Source of the DNA: Clostridia bacterium
GTDB taxonomy: Bacteria > Bacillota > Clostridia > Oscillospirales > Acutalibacteraceae
Reading direction: 5' to 3'
Assembly: GCA_017629275.1 (NCBI GenBank)
Contig: JAGBXM010000089.1
Location: 1 to 38,833, forward strand
DNA length: 38,833 bases
Numbering within the stretch: the first letter of the stretch is position 1; the number at the start of each line of letters is the position of its first letter. The notes under the pieces are model-generated. The model worked only from the letters and a program-made list of their open reading frames with translations. It had not been told where the DNA came from and made no database searches. A program made the translations under genes and the position numbers. Shown in pieces: positions 24,200 through 32,492 of the stretch.

Positions 24200-25171
24200 A
24201 TGACCGCTTTGTGGATAATATTGGGCGTTACAGTCGGAATAATTTTTTTGATATTTTTAGCGTCGTTTATTTGTTTTTATATGGCGTTTTTCACATCACG
24301 GAAAGCGCCCAAAAACGCACCCGAGTTTGACATTCCGCCGGGGCATATTTACGAGCCTCACCGCGAACAGATGATAAAATGGATGAAGGAGGCGCGCTCC
24401 ATGACCTGCCGCGAATGTGAGATAACCTCGTTTGACGGACTGACGCTTCACGGAAAATTTTATGAATTTAAAAAAGGCGCACCCATAGAACTGATGATGC
24501 ACGGCTACCGCGGAAGCGCCGAACGAGACCTCTGCGGCGGTATTCAGCGTTGCTTTTCTTTGGGAAGAAGCTGTCTTATAATCGACCAACGCGGTTGCGG
24601 CAAAAGCGAAGGTCACGTTATAACCTTCGGCATAAATGAGCGAAAAGACTGTCTTAAATGGGTCGGCTACATATTGGAAAATATCGACCCCGAAGCTAAA
24701 ATTATTCTTTGCGGCATTTCAATGGGCGCTTCGACCGCACTTATGGCATCGGCCGAGCCGCTTCCCGATAACGTTGTGGGTATTCTTGCCGACTGCGGTT
24801 TTTCCTCGGCCAAGGCCATCATCAAAAAGGTTATTCACCAAATGAAGTTGCCCGAAAACCTCCTCTATCCGTTTGTGAGGCTGGGCGCCAAAATCTACGG
24901 TGGCTTTGACCTTGAAGAGACCTCCGCAACAGAGGCTTTGGAAAAAACCTCTCTTCCCGTTATTTTCTACCACGGTGAGGCCGACGACTTTGTTCCGTGC
25001 AATATGAGCGTCGAAAACTATAACGTCTTGAAATCCGACAAGCAACTCGTCACTATGCCGAATGCAGGGCACGGATTATGCTACCTCGTCGACCCCGATA
25101 CCTACCTTGAAACCTTAAGCAAATTCTCCCGCGAGCACTACAAAATCGAATGCGAGATACAAAACAAATAA
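24200..25171 (+). CDS. Alpha/beta hydrolase, membrane-anchored
   Basis: 323 residues from the ATG at 24200 (RBS GGAGATGAT). One N-terminal membrane helix (LWIILGVTVGIIFLIFLASF) precedes a serine-hydrolase domain: HGYRGSAERD oxyanion region, DQRGCGKSEG, nucleophile S174 in GISMGAS, an Asp in HGEADDFVP and His in NAGHG. The family includes esterases and peptidases of the BAAT/prolyl-oligopeptidase-like group; the substrate is unknown. It is a paralogue of the gene at 35268, with the same order of motifs (ADCGF, HGxxDDxVP). It may act on lipids near the membrane, next to the divergent acyltransferase gene, but this is inference. Confidence 0.9.
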   Translation: MTALWIILGVTVGIIFLIFLASFICFYMAFFTSRKAPKNAPEFDIPPGHIYEPHREQMIKWMKEARSMTCRECEITSFDGLTLHGKFYEFKKGAPIELMMHGYRGSAERDLCGGIQRCFSLGRSCLIIDQRGCGKSEGHVITFGINERKDCLKWVGYILENIDPEAKIILCGISMGASTALMASAEPLPDNVVGILADCGFSSAKAIIKKVIHQMKLPENLLYPFVRLGAKIYGGFDLEETSATEALEKTSLPVIFYHGEADDFVPCNMSVENYNVLKSDKQLVTMPNAGHGLCYLVDPDTYLETLSKFSREHYKIECEIQNK

Positions 25172-25210
25172 AAAAGGCAGTTGCTTGATTCGCTCAAGCA
25201 ACTGTTTTTT
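25172..25210. terminator. Bidirectional terminator between convergent genes
   Basis: CAGTTGCTTGA hairpin (11-bp stem, loop TTCGC) flanked by A and T runs, serving the hydrolase (plus) and the DUF218 operon (minus). Confidence 0.92.
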
Positions 25211-25962
25211 CATCCAAACACAAGATATTTCATAACCGCCAATACTTCTCTCATTCCGTTGGGAAGCACCGTGTAAAACGGTGCGCCGCTGTGAATATGC
25301 GACATTTTAGAGAAGCCTTGCTGACGCGACACAAACCCTGCGCGCAAAATATGAAAATCATTGGTGATATAAACACATTTATATTCTCTGTCAAACCTTT
25401 TATCAAGAATGTTTTTCGAGAACTTAAAATTCTCGGCCGTACTGGTCGACCTGTCCTCTTTTATGATGACCGACGGTTCAACACCCGCCCCGACTAAATA
25501 CCGTTCCATCGCCAAGGCCTCCGAAATATCCTCCTGATAGCCTTGACCGCCCGAAACGACAATTAAAGCATCGGGATTTTTTCCGTGGTATTCCACCGCC
25601 TTGTCGAGTCGGTTTTTCAAAGTCAAACTCACGTTTTCGCCGTGTATTCCCGCGCCCAGGACGATTACCGCATCTTCTTTGTAACTGACGTTGTCGGTCA
25701 TACCGTAAGCATAAAGAAACGAAACAAAACCGAAAACGAATATGAGGCCGCCGATAAATATCCACAGTATCACTTTGGGAAGCTTTAAGCATACGAATTT
25801 ATAAAAAATACCGACAGCCAAAAATATAAGACCCAACGCATAGGTCAGATAGACCCCCAACGTGCGGTTAGATACAAAGGTCATAAACACCGCATTGGCT
25901 GTGACAAGCACACCAAGTATCAGCACCGCCCACCGCAAAACCTTTAACAAAACCTTTTTCAT
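25210..25962 (-). CDS. YdcF/SanA-like DUF218 membrane protein
   Basis: 250 residues. Three N-terminal membrane helices (about residues 10-85) are followed by a DUF218 domain: VIVLGAGIHGENVS, the conserved SGGQGYQEDISEA, EDRSTSTAENFKFS, and the C-terminal TNDFHILRA. The ElyC/SanA/YdcF family is linked to cell envelope integrity and may bind nucleotides or lipid intermediates. Its ATG overlaps the stop of the HAD gene upstream by four bases, so it is translationally coupled; it is the last gene of the larA operon. Confidence 0.9.
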   Translation of the reverse strand: MKKVLLKVLRWAVLILGVLVTANAVFMTFVSNRTLGVYLTYALGLIFLAVGIFYKFVCLKLPKVILWIFIGGLIFVFGFVSFLYAYGMTDNVSYKEDAVIVLGAGIHGENVSLTLKNRLDKAVEYHGKNPDALIVVSGGQGYQEDISEALAMERYLVGAGVEPSVIIKEDRSTSTAENFKFSKNILDKRFDREYKCVYITNDFHILRAGFVSRQQGFSKMSHIHSGAPFYTVLPNGMREVLAVMKYLVFG

Positions 25963-26747
25963 TTGAAAGTACCTTTATCTATTTCAACTTCAAGCCTTTC
26001 GATAAGCTCTTTAACGGCACATTTTGTAAAATGTCCGACCTGCCAGTCGGCAGCATTTTTTACTTCTTCTACCGCATTTTCGACCGCCACACCGATATCG
26101 GCGCGTTGTACCAACGTAATATCGTTATCATAGTCCCCGATACCGACCGAAACCGAAATATCACCCAACGTTTCCTTTATAAAGCATAATGCGTCACCCT
26201 TTGTGCCGTCTTTCGAATTGAATTCAAGTCCGTGATCCCACGACCTTGAAAGATAGGTGTCTTTAAAATACGGAAGACGCTGACAGTAGCGCTTGAAATC
26301 CAACGTCCTTTCGGGTGACTCAAAAACGCAAAGCAACTTTAAACAATACAGATCAAGAACACTTTCGGGTAACGACTCTATATCAAAATACATCGTGCCG
26401 CCGTCGTGAATGTCGCGGTACAAAACCAGCTTCTGAACGTCACACAATTGGTCACGCACCACATCGAGAAACTCGCGGACGGTATAGTCAAGACGTCGCT
26501 CACGCAGTATCTTATCCTGCTTGAAATCATACACCACCGTGCCGTTAAAAAGGCAGGTCGGCGCATTGATTATTGAAAAAAACGGCTTTTCGCGTATAAA
26601 ATCGACCGTGCGGCCCGTCGCAAAACTGAATCGTCCGCCGTTTTCGATAAAATATTCAACCGCCTTTTGGTTCTCAACCTCGGCACCCTGTCCCCAGAAG
26701 GTGCCGTCAAGGTCGGTGCACAAAAGAAATCCTTGAAACTTTCCCAT
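25959..26747 (-). CDS. HAD-superfamily phosphatase (Cof/IIB type)
   Basis: 262 residues. Motif I is TDLDGT with nucleophile D12 and D14; SFATGR is motif II, and GDYDNDITLV near the C-terminus is motif IV. The cap between residues about 85 and 190 is of the C2B type, typical of sugar-phosphate or nucleotide phosphatases. The substrate cannot be told. ATG at 26747 with RBS AAGGAAAG; an in-frame TTG just before it is less likely. Sits between the EEP-family gene and the DUF218 gene. Confidence 0.9.
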   Translation of the reverse strand: MGKFQGFLLCTDLDGTFWGQGAEVENQKAVEYFIENGGRFSFATGRTVDFIREKPFFSIINAPTCLFNGTVVYDFKQDKILRERRLDYTVREFLDVVRDQLCDVQKLVLYRDIHDGGTMYFDIESLPESVLDLYCLKLLCVFESPERTLDFKRYCQRLPYFKDTYLSRSWDHGLEFNSKDGTKGDALCFIKETLGDISVSVGIGDYDNDITLVQRADIGVAVENAVEEVKNAADWQVGHFTKCAVKELIERLEVEIDKGTFK

Positions 26748-26766
26748 CAAACTTTCCTTAATATTT

Positions 26767-27468
26767 TTAAAATTTAAACTCAGCCACTATCGGCAGATGG
26801 TCGGCATAAATTTCGTTTACCGTCTCGCACGATACACACCGAAGTCCTTTATAAAGTATGTAATCTATCTTGCGAGTCGGATCATCCGAACGGAAGGTGT
26901 TGGTCTGGCCCTTATCAAGCTCGGTGGTATCCTTCAAGCACTCGAACAACGGGCGTAAAATCTCATTGTCGGGTTGCATATTAAAGTCGCCCGTCACAAT
27001 AACGGGGGTCTCACACTCACCGACCAGTCGGCAGACCGTCTCAACAGCGCTTTGTTTTTCGCCGTCGTTAAGACCGAAATGCGAGTTGATGACCGTAACG
27101 TCCTGTCCGTCAACCTCAACGACCGCCTTTATACAACAACGGTGTTCAAAACGCGGCTTGTCGGTATCTCTGTCGGGAATATCGACCTTTTCAACCGACT
27201 TAAAAGCAAAACGGCTGACCATCGCAATGCCATAAGGGTTTTCCCCACCCACTTTTATGGCCTCACCGAAGAAGGGATAGAACCCTAACTTTTCAGCAAT
27301 ATAACCCGACTGATCGGTGTTGCGTTCTCTCGGCCCCTCGTTGTAGACCTCATTAAGACAACACACATCAACGTTTTGTTTTCTTATAGCCTCGGCAAAA
27401 AGATCAACGTTGATTTCCTTTTTGATAAAATCCAGACAATGTTGAACGTTAAACGTCATTACTCTCAT
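26767..27468 (-). CDS. Endonuclease/exonuclease/phosphatase family protein
   Basis: 233 residues, a single EEP-fold metal-dependent phosphodiesterase. Active-site segments are MTFNVQHC, LNEVYNEG (metal-binding Glu), INSHFGLNDGEK, VTGDFNMQPDN and the terminal DHLPIVAEF (catalytic Asp-His). There is no signal peptide, so it acts in the cytoplasm. The absence of DNA-binding additions fits a small-molecule or phospholipid phosphodiesterase as well as a nuclease. The ATG at 27468 has TAGGG 8 bases upstream; an upstream extension would overlap larA. Confidence 0.9.
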   Translation of the reverse strand: MRVMTFNVQHCLDFIKKEINVDLFAEAIRKQNVDVCCLNEVYNEGPRERNTDQSGYIAEKLGFYPFFGEAIKVGGENPYGIAMVSRFAFKSVEKVDIPDRDTDKPRFEHRCCIKAVVEVDGQDVTVINSHFGLNDGEKQSAVETVCRLVGECETPVIVTGDFNMQPDNEILRPLFECLKDTTELDKGQTNTFRSDDPTRKIDYILYKGLRCVSCETVNEIYADHLPIVAEFKF

Positions 27469-27478
27469 AACATTAACC

Positions 27479-28756
27479 CTACCTTTCAACAACAACCGCA
27501 ACTCCGTCGGGGATGGCCGTCACCGTGACGTCCTCGCGACCTAAGATTTCTTTAGCCTTTTTCATTGCTTCATCAATCGAATGTGCAGGGATCATATGCA
27601 TATCTCTGATGATGTTATCGGGTGCATCCGAAATATAGATAACACTTGCGCGAAGCAGAATTCGGGTCAGAATCTGCGTCATCCATTGGTCGGGCAGGGT
27701 CTCGTTGCGACCGCGGCTCATCAGCTCATCCATAATTTTGTTAAGGTCGGACTCCTCGGCCATCTGACGGTAGAAATGGTCACCGCCGACACCGTCGCCC
27801 GCCTTGGCCATCATAATGATGACGCCGCCATCCTTAACGGTGGCCTCGGCCGCCGTCATACCCTTGACCGACTGATAAACGTTCTGGTCGAGCGGATAAC
27901 CGCCGTTGGTTGTCAACACGATATCGGCCGGCTTTGCCTTGGCACCGCACTGCTCGCGCAGAAAATCAACACCCTTTTTGTGCGCCTCAAAGGTATCACC
28001 CGCCACGGCGTAAATAACCTCTTTTTCGGCATTGAGCACAACGTTTACAATATAACATAATTTGGCCGTTTCGGCCGCCCAAATCATATCCTTATGAATA
28101 GGGTTGCCGTCTAAAATACCCGTGCGCGAATTGCCGTCGGCAATAAACTCGGCACAATGATTACTCAGCACCGTATTACGACCGCAGACACCGGGCAAAA
28201 CGCTCTTTCGTCCGCCCGAAAAACCTGCAAAGAAATGTGGCTCAATAAAGCCTTCGGCAATAAGCAGGTCGGCGTTGACGGCAATGGAGTTGACTTCACA
28301 GTCACCGCCCGACGGCAAAACTCCTAAATTTACCAGCTTGTCGCGTTCGTCGCAATCGTGAACGTAAATATTGACCTGATTTAAAACATCCTCACCGAAT
28401 TTTGCCACCAACTCCTCACGTGTAGTACCGCGGTGACAACCCGTAGCAATAAGCACGGTAATATCGGCATCGGGATTAACGCTTTTAATCTCTTCGAGCA
28501 TCGGCGGAATTATGACCTTGCTCGGAACGGGACGTGTGTGGTCACTCGCAATAATAACAATGTTCTTTTTACCCTTAGCCAACTCTGAAAGCCTCGGTGA
28601 GCCAACGGGCTTCTCCATTGCCCGTTTCACCAATTCCTCGGCAGAGCATTCAGGGATATACTCCTCGATAGACGATTCAAGCACACCTAAAAGCGACTTC
28701 TCGTCAAAACCATACTCCAAAAACTCTTTACCGTAAGGGAAACTAACCTTTGCCAT
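27479..28756 (-). CDS. larA: Nickel-dependent lactate racemase LarA
   Basis: Interconverts D- and L-lactate, or acts on a related 2-hydroxy acid, using the nickel pincer nucleotide cofactor (NPN). 425 residues. Family signatures are ASDHTRPVP, ATGCHRGTTREE with a catalytic His, and EPHFFAGFSGGRKSVLPGV, which holds the cofactor-binding Lys and a second His. LarB, LarC and LarE, needed to make NPN, are not in this window, so they must be elsewhere for the enzyme to work. Many LarA homologues act on other 2-hydroxy acids. ATG at 28756 with GGGAGG upstream; the gene overlaps the end of the ECF gene by 14 bases. Confidence 0.92.
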   Translation of the reverse strand: MAKVSFPYGKEFLEYGFDEKSLLGVLESSIEEYIPECSAEELVKRAMEKPVGSPRLSELAKGKKNIVIIASDHTRPVPSKVIIPPMLEEIKSVNPDADITVLIATGCHRGTTREELVAKFGEDVLNQVNIYVHDCDERDKLVNLGVLPSGGDCEVNSIAVNADLLIAEGFIEPHFFAGFSGGRKSVLPGVCGRNTVLSNHCAEFIADGNSRTGILDGNPIHKDMIWAAETAKLCYIVNVVLNAEKEVIYAVAGDTFEAHKKGVDFLREQCGAKAKPADIVLTTNGGYPLDQNVYQSVKGMTAAEATVKDGGVIIMMAKAGDGVGGDHFYRQMAEESDLNKIMDELMSRGRNETLPDQWMTQILTRILLRASVIYISDAPDNIIRDMHMIPAHSIDEAMKKAKEILGREDVTVTAIPDGVAVVVER

Positions 28757-29279
28757 TATAAAACCTCCCAACGATCGCCATAACCAGCGGAATTAAAATC
28801 AACTGTAAAACTATTCCCAAGGCGGCGTCAATAAAACCGCCTACAATAAACATCGAAACGGTGAAGGCTTTGCCGCCGACACCCAATAAAACTGCCTTGG
28901 CAATACCCCACACCACGCGGCCCGAAAGCATCGCGATAATAAGGCTTACGTAGGTGTTCCACACGCCCTTAATTTTCAGACTGCGATAGACCACTCCGAT
29001 AACAAGGCCGTAGGTAGCAAGTTCCAAAGCCATCCACACGGCGTTTGGGTATAATGGCGGCATTCCGAAGGTGACCGACCTTATAAACGGCAATGCCAAT
29101 CCGATAAAACCGCCGTACCACGGACCGCACAAAAGTCCGCAAAGCATAACGGGTATGTGCATCGGCAACAGACTGTCACCGATCTCCTTTATCTGCGCGG
29201 TAAAAAGCGGTAATATCATACCGATGGCTAAAAACAAGGCCGCCAGCACCGTTTTTCTTAAAGCATCATTTTTCCTCAA
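28743..29279 (-). CDS. ECF transporter substrate-binding (S) component
   Basis: 178-residue membrane protein with about five or six helices and the typical S-component N-terminus (LRKTVLAALFLAIGMILPLF), followed by LLPMHIPVMLCGLLCGPWYG, a pattern shared by vitamin and cofactor S components. It would dock on a shared energizing module (EcfT, EcfA, EcfA') encoded elsewhere. The substrate is not evident. Since NPN of LarA derives from nicotinate adenine dinucleotide, a nicotinate-like substrate would be attractive, but that is speculation. The start is TTG at 29279 with GGAGTG 7 bases upstream. Confidence 0.88.
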   Translation of the reverse strand: MRKNDALRKTVLAALFLAIGMILPLFTAQIKEIGDSLLPMHIPVMLCGLLCGPWYGGFIGLALPFIRSVTFGMPPLYPNAVWMALELATYGLVIGVVYRSLKIKGVWNTYVSLIIAMLSGRVVWGIAKAVLLGVGGKAFTVSMFIVGGFIDAALGIVLQLILIPLVMAIVGRFYNGKG

Positions 29280-29282
29280 AGC

Positions 29283-29414
29283 CTACACTCCAATTTGATG
29301 TAATTTGTCCCACAAAAGATCGGCATAATTAAAGTGACCCTTGTCACCTGCCGCCAATGCGCAATTATCGGGTCCCCCTGCCGCATTATAAATTTTACCA
29401 TAACGATTGCCATT
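29283..29414 (-). pseudogene. Possible 3' remnant of a gene upstream of the ECF gene
   Basis: A frame open for 43 codons and ending in TAG five bases before the TTG start of the ECF gene. It encodes a protein-like end (AAGDKGHFNYADLLWDKLHQ, then IGV). An in-frame TAA lies just upstream and no start codon precedes it. It could be the tail of a decayed gene, or an untranslated leader that is open by chance. No family was recognised. An alternative is a structured RNA: GTGAC-AAGG-GTCAC forms a hairpin and GGCA/TGCC can enclose it. Confidence 0.3.
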
Positions 29415-29490
29415 TTACAACCCCAAACACCGCAATATGCCTAACCAACAATACCCCAAAGCCCCATCCCTGCAAATATAAATTTTTCTA

Positions 29491-29816
29491 TCGCAGGGGC
29501 GAACTGTGTTCGCCCGTCATTAAACCAATAAATTATATGGTCTGTCATTCTGAGCCGACACCGCAGTGTCGCCCTGAGGCGTACCCCGCCGAAGGGTCGT
29601 AGCGAAGAATCTTAAAACCAGCTCCCCTCCCTTGTCATTCTGAGCGAAGCGAAGAATCTTAGCCTTCCCGATCTGCCTCCCTTGTTAAAGGGAGGGGGAC
29701 CGCCGAATGGCGGTGGAGGGATTCCAAAAGAAGGTGGCACGTGCAGCCGTGACAGATGAGTAGGAAGGTGGACTGCCAAGCTCATTTCGGGAAGGCGCAG
29801 AGGCCTTCCCCTACAA
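29491..29816. repeat. Cluster of family A, C and B palindromic repeats
   Basis: In order: family A (29491-29516, GGGGCGAACTGTGTTCGCCC), an AT spacer, family C interrupted by a GC-rich hairpin (29541-29612), family C (29632-29661, TGTCATTCTGAGCGAAGCGA), family B (29675-29770, starting CCTCCCTTGTTAAAGGGAGG), and family A on the minus strand (29788-29816). About 70% of the roughly 600-base gap 29415-30024 is such repeats; the rest holds an XRE remnant and a terminator. Confidence 0.75.
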
Positions 29817-29880
29817 GATAAAATTCACCTGTCGCATAGGCTTTCCATCAGTAGCCTGTTCCCTTTCCTTATACAACCAC

Positions 29881-29970
29881 AAAAACCGCCTTGAAACGCT
29901 TTACAGAATCTGCACAGCGTTGGATATTAAAATGAGTACCGTAATAATCAATCTTGAAGAAGAGCTTTAA
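29881..29970 (+). pseudogene. C-terminal remnant of an XRE-type regulator
   Basis: The frame reads KNRLETLYRICTALDIKMST followed by VIINLEEEL and stop TAA at 29968-29970. This is the characteristic end of a Cro/cI helix-turn-helix domain (LETLYRICxALDI). The HTH part before it is missing: upstream codons do not resemble an HTH and merge into the repeat cluster. It is probably what remains of a deleted regulator. Confidence 0.6.
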
Positions 29971-29974
29971 CCTA

Positions 29975-30010
29975 AAAATCGGTCACGGCAAATTTGCCGT
30001 GACCGATTTT
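29975..30010 (-). terminator. Terminator of the DUF1538/PII operon
   Basis: Perfect 36-base palindrome (18-bp arms, core AAATCGGTCACGGC) just past the stop codon at 30025; the minus-strand downstream flank is TTTTTAGG. Confidence 0.85.
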
Positions 30011-30024
30011 CAAATTTTATATCC

Positions 30025-30717
30025 TTAAATTCCCATAACCGAATCAATGGGGAGCGAAATGACCGTTCCCTTGGCGTTGGAATTGACGCCGCAGGTTTCG
30101 GTGATCTTGCTCATAATGGCGGTTTTATTCTCAACGTCGGCCAGAATAAGCACAAGGTCCTTTTCTTCCTGAGCCGTAATACCCCAAACGGCATTGGCCT
30201 CTTCGGTGCCGATGCTACGGCTGTGAATAACGGTGCCGCCACCTGCTCCTTCAGACCTTGCGGCATCCATAACCTCACCGCTGAAGCCTCGGTTTACTAT
30301 TGCAACTATCAATGCGTGTTCGGAATCTGACATGGCGTTTTCACCCTTTCTTGTGTGTGTTTCTTTACTGTTTTCGGCCGTGTGGTCCATCATATTGGCA
30401 ACCAATTTACTTGCCCCCGTCAACGGCACGGTAAATGCGATACCACTGTTGACCGAATCAAGTCTTAATTCGGTGTGCAGTTTTTTAAGCATTGCTTTAC
30501 CGAAGTCCTCGGGTACGGCACCCAGCAAAATACCCTTGTCGATACCGCCGAAGCCCAACGTATCCATAATTTCACTCGAAGCGGTACCCTCGCCGTTTAG
30601 TCGGTACTGGATCGGCATAGCGCTTTTCAAAAACATTTCTGCGGCCTTGTCGGCAAGTTTGGGAGTGGCGATCAGGACCAACATCTGATAACGCTTTTTA
30701 ACCTTCATATCCTGCAT
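30025..30717 (-). CDS. Tandem PII-like (GlnB-fold) regulatory protein
   Basis: 230 residues that look like two PII-type domains in a row: the first from about 10 to 100 (YQMLVLIATPKLADKAAEMF), the second from about 133 to 230. The second has a well-preserved PII core: LIVAIVNRGFSGEVMDAARS, then GAGGGTVIHSRSIGTEE, where PII proteins bind a nucleotide in the T-loop/B-loop region. A Lys/Glu-rich linker joins the two. RBS GGAGG. It lies 12 bases downstream of a DUF1538 membrane protein, so it probably gates that protein in response to a nucleotide or metabolite, as GlnK gates AmtB (inference). Confidence 0.88.
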   Translation of the reverse strand: MQDMKVKKRYQMLVLIATPKLADKAAEMFLKSAMPIQYRLNGEGTASSEIMDTLGFGGIDKGILLGAVPEDFGKAMLKKLHTELRLDSVNSGIAFTVPLTGASKLVANMMDHTAENSKETHTRKGENAMSDSEHALIVAIVNRGFSGEVMDAARSEGAGGGTVIHSRSIGTEEANAVWGITAQEEKDLVLILADVENKTAIMSKITETCGVNSNAKGTVISLPIDSVMGI

Positions 30718-30729
30718 ACGTCACACCTC

Positions 30730-32247
30730 CTAAAACTCTACGATCTCGTCGCTGTCGGCCGTAATACCGGCAGGAACAACGGCGGCCTTCTGCAACTTCT
30801 CAAGTTTAAATCTATAAACAAGACCCATAATCTGAATGGCGATGAGCGGAGTCAACGCAACCAGCGCGACCACGCCGAAAGCATCGGTCATAAGGTCGCC
30901 ACCCACCGCCTGACATACGCCGATAGACAATGGCAAAAGGAAGGTCGAGGTCATGGGGCCGCTGGCAACACCGCCCGAGTCAAACGCGATACCGACAAAT
31001 ATTTTCGGCACAAAAAGTGACATTGCCAATGCGATTACGTAACCCGGAATAATTATCCATTGAATGGGAATCCCTGACAAAATTCTCAACATCGCAAGAC
31101 CGATACTGCAGGCGACACCGATCGACATACTGCGGTTCATAGCCTTGACCGAAATAGCACCGTTGGTGACGTTCTCGACCTGGTGATTCAAAACCTGAAT
31201 AGCAGGCTCGGCCTTGACTATATAGTAGCCGATAAGCATACCGATCGGAACGAGTATCCACTTATAAGAAAGACCTGCCAATGAACCGCCAAGCCCTGCA
31301 CCGACCGGCGCAAAGCCGACATTAACACCCGACAAAAACAGAATCAGTCCCAGATAAGTATAAATCATACCCATAATAATTCGCTTCATCTGACGTTTGG
31401 TATAACGTCGGGTAAAAAGCTGGAATACAAAAAACACCGCAACAATGGGCAAAAGTGAAACGGCAACCTCACCGATGTAGTGCGGCAGTTCTTTTAAGAA
31501 CACCGAAGCCACGTCACGAGTGGTATCGACCGTCGGCACACTGCCCAACGAATACACCGCCTCGGTCGGTCTGAAGAAGCAGCCCAACACAAGCACGGCG
31601 AGAATGGGGCCGACGCTCGACAATGCAACAAGACCGAAGCTGTCACTTGCCGCGTTCTTATCGTCTCTTGCCGAAGCAAGACCCACACCCATCGCCATAA
31701 TAAACGGCACCGTCATAGGCCCTGTGGTAACACCGCCCGAGTCAAACGCCACGGCGATAAACTCCTTCGGCACGAAAAACGAACCGAGGATAAGCAAAAC
31801 GTAAAAAACAATGAGCAACCTTGAAAGGTCGATCTGATACTTGATACGGATTATGGCAACGGCGAGGAATATTCCGACTCCGACCGCAACGGTCAGTATG
31901 AGTGCAAGATTCGGGACCGAAGGCACCTGCTCGGCCAGAACCTGAAGATCGGGTTCCGACACGGTAATAATAACACCCATAATAAAACCGATAAGTAAAA
32001 TAAAAATAAGTTTTCGCGTTTTGGAAACTTGAACACCGACACCCTCACCTATGGGGGTCATGGCCATTTCGGCACCGAGTTGGAAAAAGCCCATACCGAT
32101 TATAAGCATAACGGCGCCCACAATAAACATAGTCATAGTGCCGAGGTCCATCGGTACAACAAGTATGCTTATCAGCAACACAATGCCCGTTATCGGCAGA
32201 ACCGCAGAAAGAGACTCCATTGTTTTTTCTCTTAATTTCGGATTCAA
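30730..32247 (-). CDS. DUF1538 membrane protein (duplicated permease)
   Basis: 505 residues, about twelve membrane helices. The protein is a clear internal duplication: each half has the same loop, VAFDSGGVTTGPMTVPF and IAFDSGGVASGPMTSTF, and each begins with LGAEMAMTPIGEGVGVQVS- or LNHQVENVTNGAISV-like segments. DUF1538 proteins are putative transporters with unknown cargo and usually come with a PII-type protein, as here. The TTG at 32247 is preferred because GAGGTG is 6 bases upstream; the ATG at 32217 is the alternative. A longer frame starting at 32448 runs through AT-rich non-coding sequence. Confidence 0.88.
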   Translation of the reverse strand: MNPKLREKTMESLSAVLPITGIVLLISILVVPMDLGTMTMFIVGAVMLIIGMGFFQLGAEMAMTPIGEGVGVQVSKTRKLIFILLIGFIMGVIITVSEPDLQVLAEQVPSVPNLALILTVAVGVGIFLAVAIIRIKYQIDLSRLLIVFYVLLILGSFFVPKEFIAVAFDSGGVTTGPMTVPFIMAMGVGLASARDDKNAASDSFGLVALSSVGPILAVLVLGCFFRPTEAVYSLGSVPTVDTTRDVASVFLKELPHYIGEVAVSLLPIVAVFFVFQLFTRRYTKRQMKRIIMGMIYTYLGLILFLSGVNVGFAPVGAGLGGSLAGLSYKWILVPIGMLIGYYIVKAEPAIQVLNHQVENVTNGAISVKAMNRSMSIGVACSIGLAMLRILSGIPIQWIIIPGYVIALAMSLFVPKIFVGIAFDSGGVASGPMTSTFLLPLSIGVCQAVGGDLMTDAFGVVALVALTPLIAIQIMGLVYRFKLEKLQKAAVVPAGITADSDEIVEF

Positions 32248-32360
32248 ATAAACACCTCTTTCTGTGGTTTTTATAATTATATAAATTTTATCACATTTCA
32301 AGACTTTAAACAACCCGAAAACGCAAAATTTATTAAATGTTTTCAAAAGTACAACAAAGA

Positions 32361-32448
32361 GATAATGCCACGCGACATAGCCGCGCATCACGGGCGAAGC
32401 CTGCATCACGCACGTAGTGCGCATCACGTTCCGAAAGGAACGCATCAC
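32361..32448. repeat. Hairpin array separated by GCATCAC
   Basis: Four short hairpins in a row, each followed by GCATCAC: a CGCG-containing one, GGGC-GAA-GCCT, GCAC-GTA-GTGC, and GTTCC-GAAA-GGAAC. The first unit (GATAATGCCACGCGACATAG) recurs as GATGATGCCACGCGACATAC at 32509-32538. It lies between the DUF1538 start and the tRNA-Arg region. Confidence 0.75.
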
Positions 32449-32450
32449 TC

Positions 32451-32491
32451 AAAAAAGCTCAATTTGTCTGATAGACAAATTGAGCTTTTTT
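32451..32491. terminator. Strong bidirectional terminator
   Basis: A 19-bp perfect stem (core AGCTCAATTTGTCT, loop GAT) with A and T runs at the ends, so it can work on either strand. It lies downstream of the tRNA-Arg on the minus strand. Confidence 0.9.
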
Positions 32492-32492
32492 G

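Noticed and set aside
29281..29420. Vitamin riboswitch upstream of the ECF gene
   Set aside because: No TPP, FMN, cobalamin, THF or preQ1 core sequence could be matched on the minus strand; only one small hairpin was found, so no riboswitch was called.
32248..32448. N-terminal extension of the DUF1538 protein to 32448
   Set aside because: The extension runs through the AT-rich leader and part of the hairpin array, has no RBS, and lacks similarity to the family; the TTG at 32247 has a proper RBS.
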